A DNA stretch of 64,000 bases from NCBI GenBank assembly GCA_034509925.1, contig CM067532.1, positions 4,916,142-4,980,141 of the forward strand, written 5' to 3'. Below, piece by piece: positions 37,201-48,439 of the stretch; within the stretch, counting starts at the first letter, position 1; each line of letters begins with the position of its first letter. The stretch is from Hirudinaria manillensis. Lineage: Eukaryota; Annelida; Clitellata; Hirudinida; Hirudinidae. The translations under genes and the position numbers were made by a program. Under the pieces are notes generated by a model that was given only the letters and a program-made list of their open reading frames with translations, searched no databases and had not been told where the DNA came from.

Positions 37201-38916
37201 TTCTATTTTTCAGGTGGAGGTAGCAATAAAAACTCTACATGAGGAATACATGGCTTCAAATAAGGATAGTTTTTTGTCTGAAGCCAGAATTATGGTGAAG
37301 CTGACACATCCTTTCATTGTTAAACTCATTGGCATATGCCAGGGTCCACCACTCATGCTGGTATTTGTTGATAACTTGTTGTAAACATATTAGGCTTTTC
37401 TTGGGTTATAACAATATTTTTTTAAATGCCAAGAAGAAAATTATATCAAATATGTGATGCTAATATGATGTCATAGTAATAATAGACTTTAAAAACTGGT
37501 AACTATATGTACATTAATATTGTTTCATTTTGTAGGTACAAGAACTACTTATAATGGGTTCACTACTAGACTATATGCTCGATTATCCTAAGCAAATTAG
37601 CATTCCTGTTGGCATTCCTCTATGGGCAGAACAAATTGCAGATGGAATGAAATATTTAGAGAAGGAAAAGTTTGTGCATAGAGATCTAGCTGCTAGGAAC
37701 ATACTTCTTGCTTCTAAGACTATTGTTAGAGTTTGTTCTCAACTTACTTTCATTTCACTACTAAATTTGAACCAATGAATGTTCTAAAATCCCTAAAGGC
37801 CAAGATCTGTGACTTTGGCCTGTCGAGAGCAATTGGATCGAGCAACTACTATAAAGCCTCACAGGGAGGCAAGTGGCCTGTTAAATGGTGGGCTTTTATT
37901 TTTATCATTTTCTTTATCTCATAAGTATTATATATATTTAATATATGGTACTGTAATGTATTATATGTTAAATCATATGATATTAAAATAATTTGTTGAT
38001 CACATGTAAATGTTACTTTCTGATAAGAGCTCATTAAATCTGATCGATGTAATAGCTAGAGATGAGGTACTTGTACCTCAAGTACTTGTTCCATCTCTAT
38101 TAATAGCACATGTGAAGGATACCAAAGTCTTTAAATTCTCTTTTAGGTATGCTCCAGAATCAATTAATTATGGTACATTTTCAAGTGCTAGTGATGTTTG
38201 GAGCTTTGGAGTGACTTTGTGGGAGATGTATTCATTAGGAAGTCCACCGTATGAAGATATGAATGGAGCTCAGGTATTCGCTATTGTCTTAATAGATTTC
38301 TAAACAACATTTTTCAGTATTATTTAAAATAATGAATTTATTCGTGAAGATGTCTTGTCGGTTATATAACAGAAATTCTTTTCTGAAGTGTGGGGGTATA
38401 AGCCCTTAAAATTTTATTCATTTTTTTCTTATCAAAGTTTTGGCAAAAGTATATTTTTGTATAAAGTATAAATTGTTAAATTTTTTAAATTACTTTTTTT
38501 TACTTTCTGTAAAATCAAGGTTCAGACCTTTATCTTGCATGTCTATCCAGATTTTGAACATTTTCTTGATGTGTTTCACGTTTATGAACCATTTGTATTA
38601 ATTTCGAATATTCCAATAATTGAGTCAATGATTTTTTTTACTTGAAATAAGTACCTAGATTGAAGGAATTTTTTGTAATTTGTTTAGCTTTCAACTTCCA
38701 TGGTTATTTTAATTATTCCATTAATATTTAATATAAAATACCTTTACCATCTTATAGGTTATTGAATTCCTTGAAAAGGAAAAAAGATTGGAGCCACCTG
38801 AAGGATGTCCAACGTTTATGGTCAATCTCATGCAGAGGTGTTGGAAATACAATGAGAATGAGCGCCCATCTTTCAAGATCATCTATGATGAATTGCACTT
38901 ATTCAGATTAACTTGA
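34278..38916 (+). CDS. SHARK: SHARK/HTK16-type SH2-ankyrin tyrosine kinase
   Basis: Complete gene, 18 coding exons, 729 residues. Exons: 34278-34479, 34567-34734, 34888-35037, 35126-35197, 35404-35519, 35586-35726, 35819-35924, 36089-36159, 36244-36381, 36443-36560, 36615-36688, 36757-36808, 37060-37130, 37214-37360, 37536-37724, 37799-37887, 38147-38273, 38758-38916. Domain order SH2, ankyrin repeats, SH2, tyrosine kinase is diagnostic of SHARK (fly) and HTK16 (hydra), cytoplasmic kinases that signal from ITAM-type engulfment receptors and epithelial polarity cues. SH2-1 about 48-150 (GTFLVRSS); ankyrins about 170-325 ([30 protein letters not shown]); SH2-2 about 333-425 (GYFLVRNS); kinase about 465-727 with [27 protein letters not shown], tandem activation-loop tyrosines (SSNYYKAS) and APESI. 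All catalytic residues are present. Intron 1 is only 87 bases and in frame, so retention would not stop translation. Confidence 0.95.
38057..38099. mobile_element. 43-bp hAT-like mini-element in a SHARK intron
   Basis: It starts TAGAGATG and ends CATCTCTA as a perfect 8-bp inverted repeat, with further imperfect pairing inside (GTACTTGTAC). Flanking 8-mers are gtaatagc (38049-38056) and ttaatagc (38100-38107), a 7/8 match as expected for a hAT 8-bp target duplication. Confidence 0.55.
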
Positions 38917-39812
38917 AAAACAACTATAAATTGATGCACCTTGAACTTTCATAATTGCAGATTAATGTTAATTTTGGTTCCATTTAATGTTAAATTGAAG
39001 ACATTGAAATTATCCCTTGGCACAGCATTCCACTTGATTTTGTTACTGGGATGGCTTTATTTTGAAAAGTACTCATTAGCATGGATGATTTTGCATGAAA
39101 TGTTTATATTGCTAGCAAACATGAAAAGTGGATATTCCTGTGCAGAGGAAAAAGTGAGCAGATTTTTGCAGACATCTTTTGAGGACAATCTTGAACAACT
39201 TCGATTTTGAATGGGGTTGGCAAATGATAATTTCTATTGATCGATGTGAAACTGCCTGTTGGCTTTTGCCTGTAAACTTTCAATTGTGCGATCTGACTAT
39301 CACTGTTTCATTACCTTTTGCCCTGTGATATCGTCTGGTTTTTCTCAATGGTAGAATGATTGTCATCAATGTCATCAAAATCACTTTATTTGGCATTTAT
39401 CACCATAAATTTCGCAACAAAAGCTTTTTTTTATTTTTGCGGCGTTATTACCTATGAAATAGTCAACTTTTCGCTTGATATATCAAAAATCGACAATTTA
39501 CAGAGTTCCATTGAGTCGAGCAAGAGTTAATGAGGCTCCATCTAAAGTAAATGGCGCCAGAACTGTGACTCGGGGTGCTGAGGGGTTTCATGGTGGCGGG
39601 ATGATATTATCGAAAATAGGTAATCTGTGTGGACGCAGGTAGTATAAGGGTCGGGCTAGATCATCCCAACTAAATGGAGGAAAATATTAATTAGTCTCCA
39701 AAAATATTGAGCGCATAAGTAATGGACCGAATTTTATTGTTTAGATAGGTAACCCGATCTTCAAATTTGGGTTATTTTGCTGTTGGTCCTCGATCTAGTT
39801 GCTGATGCCGTC
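38917..39812. other. SHARK-LanC intergenic region
   Basis: SHARK 3' flank and the upstream region of the first LanC-like gene. An open frame at 38941-39210 follows the SHARK stop but has no recognisable domain and lies where the 3' UTR should be. Confidence 0.45.
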
Positions 39813-42800
39813 ATGTCCATGGCTATGAGAAGAAATTTCTTGAATGCATTTGCAGACTATAGTGGACAGCCATTGTTGCTACCGACGAAGACCGTGAGTT
39901 TCTTAACTATATCCGAATTCTTCCAAAGTCACTTTATTTCTATTGAGAAATTTCTCTCTAGTGAAAAATAAAAGTTTGGTAAAGAAATTTAAATTGGAAA
40001 TTTAAGCTTCTTCCTGATGTCGAGGAACGAATATGGTCAAAAGCCATGGATTTGCTATCAAATCTGGAACATTCATATGTAGCCAACAAAAGAGATTTCA
40101 CTGTTTATACTGGAACAGCAGGTTTGCTTATGTCTTAAATTTTTGTATGCAATGTATATTTTATATGGCATTAAAATTTGTTTTTGAAGGAATGTCCCTG
40201 ATGTACTTTCATTTGTTCAATAAATTGTCAAAACATCCAAATAGAAAGGATTATTTGAATAAGGCTGTGGACTATATTTCAATGTCTTTGAAATATTTAA
40301 ATGCTTCTGATATCACTTTTCTCTGTGGAGGTGCCGGCCCTTTGGCCATAGGTGTCATTGTCTATCATACCAGCGGAGATTCTGTTGAAGCCAAGAAATG
40401 CTTAAATTCGTGAGTAATTGAGTAAACTTTTTAATAATAGATCTGTATTTCTGACTAGAACCTTGTTTATTTAGTCTTTTAGCACTGAACAAACAAGCTG
40501 TTTACAACTCTTCAATACCTGATGAACTTCTTTATGGTAGAGTTGGGTTTCTTTATGCTCTACTCTTTGTGAGACATCATCTTGGTGATGCTATGGTAGA
40601 TGATGGAATTCTGGTGAAAGTAAGCATAAAAAATATAAATAATTTTATTAAAAGTCTTTTCATTTTCTGCAATCATGAATAGTTTTAAAATCCAAATATC
40701 ATATTTTTGTTTATATTCATTAGAATGGTTTACATTTATGTGAAGAAAATATTTTATCTGATTTCAATATTCACTCATACATTGATCCATTACCAGCATG
40801 TATATTGCAAAATATTACTTTAATAACATAATGTTAGAGGATGATCAACAATCTCAAATATTGAAAATATTCATTTCTATCAGTACATTTACATGATGTT
40901 AGGCTCAATTAATGTAGGATGTTTTCTTTGGACCTGTGGCACAATATTTTTTAGAGTTTCTTTGGTAACTTTTTCAAGAGTTCTAGCTAACTGTTAAATG
41001 TACCAATTTCTTCCTTTGGATTATGTTTAGTTTGTTGTCTTATTGCTTCAGAAATTAGTTCTAGAATAGATTGGCATGTGCAGAATAGCTCTTTATTGCA
41101 GCTTTTCTTTAGGCCAAAATTTTAAAGTGGCACAAAGATTCAGGGAAGTTATGCCTTTTTAATTTTGGGATAAACTTTTGGGCTAATGCTTTTGGAACAT
41201 CACAAGAATAACAGTCAGAGTTAACACTTTAAAATTTGCACAAATATTTCATCCCATAAAAAGATCAAAAATAAGACCTCTGATCCATTGAAAAAAATTT
41301 GTTTCAACCACTTTAATATCTATGTAATAATTTTGGAGGATTATTAATAGCTCCACGTGATTTTGATACTATCATGCTTATTTCTGGTTTGCAGTTATTT
41401 TTTAAAATTTTGTTATAGATTATACTAATACTATTAATACTGAGCTTGAAAGCATTCTCCAATAATAAGGTAATCCAATAACAAGATGTTTATAAACATT
41501 TGTTTGTCATTAGATAGCAGATGCAGTGTTTGAAAGTGGACAAAAATATGCTCATAAACACAGAATAGCATCTCCTCTCATGTATGAATGGTATGACACA
41601 ATGTATCTTGGAGCTGCTCATGGAGTTACTGGCATCATTTGGATATTGCTCATGGTCTTCGTTTTTATATCTTGTTGAATAAGTCATTTTTTTATATAAT
41701 TTCATTTGAGATATTTACATATATTAATAATATTTGTTATTCCATAGATTAAAGATTTTAAAACTGTTTCTCCACAACTGGAAAAAATTAGACAGACAAT
41801 TGATTATCTGATGACATTCAAGTTTCCATCTGGAAATTATCCAGCTGCAATTGAACCTCGTGCTGTGGATGAATTAGTCCACTGGTGTCATGGAGCTCCG
41901 GGTTGGATATACATGTTCATAGCTGCTTACAAGGTTTAAATACTTACATTCTTTGGTCTTATTATTCTTTGTTGTTGAAATATACTAGAGTAACCCTTAC
42001 ATGATGAACATTTTTTAAAAAGTATTAAACCCTCTAAAATTGTTAAATTTCATATGAAAAATTATTTGCAAGACAAAATTCTAATGATATTTAAAGGTTG
42101 ATCAAAGGCATCAAAGTTTTTCTAGATGAGAACAAAGTAGTCATTCATTTCTAAGGGACAATTAATCCTGTTAATAACTGTTTTTAGAAACAAATGAAAC
42201 ATGTATTTCATACTTGTGGCCATTTTTTTTCTGGATATTAAAAGGGTTTTTGATAGGATGGTTGCACAATTCTGATCAATAACATGAGTAGCATTTCTTC
42301 TTTGCAAATAATTCACATCCTTTCAGCCAGATTGTACATCAAGAAGCCATCTACTGTAGGATCTGTAGGAGCAACACTTTCCTTAAAATCCTGAAATCTC
42401 TGTCAATTTCTTTGATACATTGTCTTTTTATTGGAAAAGGAGTCCCACTCTGATTCTTTTTATGTTGTGCAGCACTTCTAGAAAGACCTCTATATTATAT
42501 GTTATGATTATTTAATTTTATATTATATATTATATATATATATATATATATTGATAGAAACTCTTGAACGAGCGTTCTGACAGGGATCTTCAGAGGAATG
42601 GCCCCTTCTACGAGTGTTTCGGCCCTGAATCCTGACACTCTCGGGGGCTGGGCCGCATCCGTTGATCAAGCGGATGTCCCTGTCAGATACTTTCTTCCGA
42701 TAACCAGACAACGACTTCCGACAAACAAACAATACTCGCACCGCCATTTTACGAAAAATTCCGCGAGGGCTCCGCCGTCCGAAAAAACCGTCAAAGTAGC

Positions 42801-44745
42801 CATTACGGCACTTCTTATATCACTTTGGTGTGAATGCCGTCCGGGGTGTCTCTTTCCTGGTCTTACACTGGAGTCCCTGTTTTGGTGGAGTGGACAGGGA
42901 CGACTAGCCTCGCCGTGTCTGAGGCTTACCTTCGGTCCTTCGTTGTCCAGATCCAGTGAGAAGCCGATTCTGCGGACTCGGCTATTTTCTGGACGAACTG
43001 CTTGGTTTGCCTGTTTGAAAGGCCTATCTTCCTGAGAAAGGCGTATGTAGACTTGCCTACCAGCCCTCTCGCTCCGACTTCTATTGGTAACACACGGGCG
43101 CTATAACCTTTCCCCTCTAAATCCATCCTCAGCTCTTCATAACGGTCGCTCTTCAGAGCATTGCTGACATCATTCGGTCCTCCCATGGGACCGTCAGCTC
43201 TACGATAATGACGGAATCGGTTGCTGCCGACGCCAGCAACCAGATCAGGCCGCTTGCCGCTCTCTTGTAGCACCTGGTGGTAGTGCCTTTTCCCTGCAGG
43301 TCTGCCGCAACTGTCCAGTCTTTGGCTGTGGACAGCAAGTCCCTCATTTGGGCCATGTTCCTTTTGCGGTGCTGTGTTGAGCCCTCTCTTAAGAAGTACA
43401 TTCTTCTTGGTGCCGCGATTTTCTCGGGCATTCGCCTGGGAGCATGCCGTCTTAGCCGCTTCGACCACGACCTGCAGGACTTGGTTATGTCGCCAAGTGT
43501 AGCGACCGTGAGCAAGGGCGTACGTGCATGATGAAAGCACGTGCCGGAGTGACTGTTCACCTCCGCAGAGCTCGCAGCTGGCGTCTTGAACCATCCCCCA
43601 CTTCTGTAAGTTGGACCCGGAAGGGAGCACGTCGTATAGACCGACCTTATGAGGAATGCCAAGCGGAGGGGAGACTTTTTTCCAAATGTCTTTCCATGTG
43701 ATGGATCTTTGGATGACGTCTTCCCAGGTTGTCCACTGTCCTTGCTGGCTTTGCTGCACTGCCAGCGCAATCCTTTCGGTCTCCATCTCTCGCCTTCTCT
43801 CTTGGATTATCATGGCGGCTTTTGTCTGCACATTCGCTGTGGACCATCTTGGAAAATGGTTCCATCCGACTCCATGGCGGTCTACCTGCACGGGTCCTCT
43901 TTTCTCCTCGAAGGCTAGGATTGCCTCGGATTCCTCAATTTCTTCCTGGGCTCTGAATTTCCTTCCTGAGCGGAGTTGCGGCATGACGTCGCGGACCCTG
44001 CTGTCACTGGAGTTGTTGAGCGACCATTGAGTTCTGATTTTGCTAATTTTATATTCTTCAACGATGGATCTGAGGGGCAGCCTCAACCGTGTGCTTCTGC
44101 TGTACAGGGCGATCGACGATAGCGAAGGCGGCAACCCGAACCATTTCCTCGTACACCGATTTATTTTCCTTTTCCATCTCTTCTACCGACTGCAGGCCTA
44201 TTTCGTAGATGGTCAATGGCCACAGCAGTCTTGGTAGCAGGACGAACTGCAGGAGCCAGACTTTGAATCTGCCCTGTAGCGGCGATTCTGCAATCGCTCT
44301 CAGACCGTCGGTCATCCTACTGACAGTGGCTGCCTCCTGGTTTTTGTCGCGGAGGGACACGTCAAAAAAACTTCCCAAGCTCTTTACTGGCTCTTCTGAG
44401 ACCGTCGGAATGCGTTGTCCTCCGGCGGTGAAGCACACGTCGCTGCGAACTCTCCCTCTTGTGAGAGAAAGACTCCGGGATTTTGCGGGCTTCAGAGCCA
44501 TGCGACACCATTGGAGTAGATCATTGAGCTTGTCAAGGGCTCTTTGGACAATCTGCTGCCTGTTTAGAACGATGGTGGTGTCGTCCATGAAAACCTTTAC
44601 TGAAGGCATAAACACCCCTTTACCCAAACGCATCTCGGGGATCTCAGCTCCTACTGCATTTAGAACGACTTGAATGGCAAGCACAAACAGCGATGGAGAA
44701 ATGGCACATCCCATGGCTATGCCACGTCCATATGGACACTATACA

Positions 44746-44781
<36 letters not shown>

Positions 44782-45558
44782 TGTATAGTATCATATTTAT
44801 TTATTTGACTTTAATGATTCAATTATTTAATATTAAATGTGCTATTGATGTAACTTAACATAATAATGATTGGTGTTCTTATTTTTTATTGAGGACATTG
44901 TATGTGATTCAACTGCTACCAAGTATCAGAACATAAAATGTTAAATAATGTTATGTACTTAATTGTTTTAACTTATTATGCACTTTTCTTCTCAGACTTT
45001 TGAAGATGAGAAATATCTTCAGGCAGCAGAGGAGTGTGCTGAGGTTGTTTGGAGGAGGGGTCTTCTTAAAAAAGGTTATGGCCTGTGCCATGGAGCTGCT
45101 GGCAATGCATATAGTTTGCTGGCTGTATATAAAGCGAGTGGTAATGAAAAACATCTTTATAGGGCTCTTAAGGTTAGAATTGTGAACTTTTTATTATCTC
45201 ATTTTTGTTAATGTATTGCTAAAGAAATTCATTAACTCTAGAACACTAATTGATTGTAGACGAGCAGCATATCTAGTTGTAAGATAGGAAGATATATAAA
45301 CATTTATTTTGCCTAATTTTAAACTTTTTCTCTACTTAAATAGTTTGCAGAATGGATATGTGATTATGGCAAACATGGATGCAGAATTGCAGATACCCCC
45401 TATTCCCTTTTTGAGGGTAATCTGATTTTTCAGTTTTATTCTATTTTTCTGCATTTATGTCATTTACTATAATTACTACAGGAATGGCTGGAACAATTTA
45501 CTTCATGATTGACATATTATCTCCCAAAGAGGCCCGTTTCCCTGGTTTTGAGCTTTAA
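39813..45558 (+). CDS. LANCL: LanC-like protein, copy A
   Basis: Complete gene, 9 coding exons, 404 residues. Exons: 39813-39893, 40007-40121, 40190-40409, 40475-40619, 41514-41654, 41748-41933, 44996-45172, 45344-45416, 45482-45558. Eukaryotic LanC-like proteins are zinc enzymes related to lantibiotic cyclases; they add glutathione to dehydroamino acids in damaged proteins. Seen: FADYSG near the N-terminus, TFLCGGAGPLAIG, DELLYGRVGFLYALLFV, GAAHGVTGI, FPSGNYP, HWCHGAPGWIYM (first zinc Cys), KKGYGLCHGAAGNAY (second zinc Cys and His), SLFEGMAGTIYF and C-terminal FPGFEL. All zinc ligands are present. Intron 6 (41934-44995) is 3 kb because it holds a LINE fragment and TA repeats; the matching intron of copy B is 69 bases. 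Exons 2-9 have exactly the same lengths in both copies. Confidence 0.93.
42560..44737 (-). mobile_element. 5'-truncated, frameshifted LINE (non-LTR retrotransposon)
   Basis: Lies in intron 6 of LanC-like copy A, antisense to the host gene. From 44737 downward the minus strand encodes the later part of a reverse transcriptase: GRGIAMGCAISPSLFVLAI, then the catalytic VFMDDTTIVL, then the thumb region (WCRMALKPAKSRSLSL). In another frame follows the C-terminal zinc-knuckle region (CELCGG, SLRHVLSSC, GRYTWRHNQVL), then a nuclease-like tail split between frames (DLLSTAKDWTV, ELTVPWED, EVGARGLVGKSTYAFL). Reading requires several frame changes, so it is dead. The 5' part (endonuclease and first RT motifs) is missing. 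GC content is clearly above the surroundings. (TA)n tracts lie at both ends; the exact left edge is uncertain. Confidence 0.85.
44738..44789. repeat. (TA)n palindrome at the LINE edge
   Basis: ACTATACAG, then about 34 bases of alternating TA, then CTGTATAGT form a perfect 52-base palindrome able to extrude a hairpin. It abuts the 5'-truncated end of the LINE; a second TA tract lies at about 42520-42552 at the other end. Confidence 0.8.
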
Positions 45559-46188
45559 CTTGTATCTCTTGTTGGGTGTTTTCGACTTTGAGTTTAATAT
45601 TTTGCTTTACCCAGATAGTTTTTTTCTATTTACTTATTTATTTAATTCACAAACTGAGCAGTTTTTAGGACCACTAAGGAAAATCTAAAACATGTTATGC
45701 CATATGACAATTAGGTAACTGATACATGTTGAGTTTAAAGCATTGAAGTGTGAAGTGGTATCCGAGTTCATGATTTCGGTTGGCTTTACGTTTCCTTGCC
45801 AACGGATCGCGAAAATATTTTCTGATAGTCGAGAATGCTGCATCTAAGTTCGAATTGTGACCTCGTGCTTGAGTATTCTATGGACAATGGAGAAGTGACG
45901 GGGCTGGTTTCAAAAGACGTCAATAGTTAATATCATCCATAAAACTAGTAGCTTTATGAGGAATGGCTTGGGTTTTACAAACTTTGAATATGGATTTTTA
46001 AAATCGCAAAATTTAATTTTTAAGATTTATTTAAAATCAGCGAAGTGTTGCTCGTGGTTGAGAATGGATATAATTCGGTGACGCGATCTCAACATTAAAA
46101 GTATAATTGCGCAAATTCGAGCGGTGTTTTTGTTATCAGCTTGTATTTGTAAATATTGTTGGAGACGGGTATCAAACTTCAGCGAGGC
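45559..46188. other. Spacer between the two LanC-like genes
   Basis: 630 bases containing the 3' flank of copy A and the upstream region of copy B. No extra exon seen, and no canonical AATAAA close to the copy A stop. Confidence 0.5.
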
Positions 46189-48337
46189 ATGGCAGTGGAA
46201 TCTCCAAGAGAATTTGAGAATAGCTTTAACGACTATGCGTCGGGGATGTCCGAACATTTCTTAAACAACTCAAGTGCTGCAATTAGGGTGGGCAACGTTT
46301 TTAAATACAGTGAGCGGACCTCTTCAAATTAAGTTCCGTAGCATCTTAAAGGGATAAATAACCATCCTAGGTTCTTTCGAGTTCCTAATGCATGTGATTA
46401 ATGGTTTTCCTATGGAAGACCGACTGACTTACACGCCTTAGCGCCACTTGATTTATTGAAGATTGATTTTCATAATTTTTCTTATGATTTCTAGCTTCAA
46501 AGTGACTTAGAGAGCAAAATTAAAGATAAGATAAGACTTCTTCTTGGTAAACTAGAGGATGAATATTCTATTGACTGGAAAGATTCCTCAGTTTACACTG
46601 GTACTGCAGGTAAATTAAAGAACCATCTTCTCTCAGCATATGTAGATGACATAATTTGTTTCTTTTTCAGGAGTAGCTCTTATGTACTATCACCTATATA
46701 CAGACTTTGATGATAGTCAAAACAAAGCTTTCTACTTATTCAAAGCAGTGGAACTCATTAAGAAAACATTGAAAAATCTCAGCCATAAATCAATCACATT
46801 TTTGTGTGGAGATGCTGGACCCTTGGCAGTTGGGGCTGTGATTTTGAAAGCTGATGGTCAGGAGGATGAATCTAATAAATGTTTAGAAAAGTGAGTGTTA
46901 AAGTGGCAATACAAAAAATATAACAATCTAAATCTATTGAAAATGAAGTTTAAATAGGATGCAGGTATATATTACCCAATCAAAATACAGAATGCATAGT
47001 TGTGTAATTGGTGCTATTGCTCAGAGTCAACTTGTGTCAATTCTGTATTTTTGAATGACAAAATGATATATGTACAATAGACTGAAAGATCTCTTCAAAA
47101 AGATGAAGAATGATTATAATATTGGAGATGAATTGCTCTATGGTAGGGCAGGGCTACTCTATGCTTTCCTGTTTGTTAGGCAACATCTCGGTTCAAATGT
47201 TATTGGTGATGACATCATTGGAGAGGTTTTTCAAACTTTTCTTAATTTCTGTGTGTTGAGCATCATGGATTGTGTTCATTTTCAGGTTGCAAAAAGAATA
47301 ATTGAGAATGGTCGCAAACAAAATGGGGGAGAGACTGCAGAATCACCATTAATGTATTCATGGCACAGCAAGAAATATCTTGGTGCAGCTCATGGAGTGA
47401 TGGGCATCCTTTACATGCTAATGACAGTTAGTCTCTTTTATGACAAGACATTATCTCAAAGCAATTGCTTCATGTTTTTGAATACTTGTCTCATTACAGC
47501 TCAAAGATGACCACTATGTTTCCAGTCACCTACAAGATTTGTTAAAGCCTACTGTAGATTTTATGATGACATTGAAGTATCCATCTGGGAACTACCCATC
47601 GTCAATGAGATCAAAGTCAGACGAATTGGTGCAATGGTGTCACGGGGCTCCAGGCTGGATTCACGCCTTCCTTGCCGCATACCAAGTGCCATATAGAACT
47701 TTATTGACCAGGTGCCAATCAGTCATTCTGACCTGAATTTCTCATTTTTGCTAGACATTTGGGGATGAAAGCTATTTGTCTGCTGCAAAAGGATGTGCAA
47801 AAGTAACCTGGAAAAGAGGGTTGCTGAAGAAAGGATATGGAATCTGCCATGGAGCTGCTGGAAATGCCTATGGATTTCTGGCCATTTTCCGAGCGACTAA
47901 ACAATCTAAATACCTATATTATGCAGTGAAGGTTAGTAATGGATGTACTTTCATGACTCAAAACTAAACAAGTAGAGAGGTCTTAATTCTGAGTTATGGT
48001 GTGAATGACAATCAGATTCGACCCTCATTGAAACGTTTTTCAGTATGCCGAATGGTGTCTCGATTATGGCAAGCATGGTTGCAGGATTGCTGATCGACCC
48101 TATTCCCTATTTGAAGGTAATTATCAAATCATATTTATGAAGCAAATCTAATTATGACATTGCTCAAATTATTAGCAATTTCCCACATTATGTCACTGTT
48201 GTTTAAGTAATTTCATTTCCCTTTACTTATCTGATAAGTTATAACGATTCTATATTTAAGGCATGGCTGGGACTATCTATTTCCTGGTGGACATCCTAAA
48301 GCCCAATCATGCCAAGTTCCCTGCTTATGAGTTGTAA
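46189..48337 (+). CDS. LANCL: LanC-like protein, copy B
   Basis: Complete gene, 9 coding exons, 410 residues. Exons: 46189-46287, 46495-46609, 46671-46890, 47081-47225, 47286-47426, 47500-47685, 47755-47931, 48044-48116, 48261-48337. Same family, fold and predicted glutathione-transfer role as copy A. Seen: NSFNDYASGM, TFLCGDAGPLAVG, DELLYGRAGLLYAFLFV, GAAHGVMGI, YPSGNYP, QWCHGAPGWIHAF, KKGYGICHGAAGNAY, SLFEGMAGTIYF, FPAYEL. Zinc ligands Cys, Cys and His are kept. Exon 1 is six codons longer than in copy A; all other exons match copy A in length and phase, so this is a tandem duplicate. The protein sequences have diverged widely, so the duplication is not recent. Introns are short (60-210 bases). 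Its stop lies 97 bases from that of the convergent CutC gene. Confidence 0.93.
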
Positions 48338-48433
48338 TCCTCCAAATTGATTTGGAAGTGAATGTTAGATTGGATATCGCACAGAGTTCTTTTATCAGCT
48401 CAGAAGTTGTTCAATACAATTACACATTGTTGT

Positions 48434-48439
48434 TTTATT
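48434..48439 (-). promoter_or_regulatory. Poly(A) signal overlapping the CutC stop
   Basis: On the coding strand AATAAA spans the TAA stop (48435-48437). If used, the CutC 3' UTR is only about 10-30 bases, leaving room between it and the convergent LanC-like gene. Confidence 0.5.

Noticed and set aside
38941-39210. 89-codon ORF after SHARK
   Set aside because: Lies in the expected 3' UTR, lacks an ATG start near its beginning and shows no domain.
42926-44134. 402-codon minus-strand ORF as an independent gene
   Set aside because: It carries the LINE zinc-knuckle region and tail, runs through the wrong frame in parts, and continues the reverse transcriptase frame next to it. It is a dead retrotransposon.
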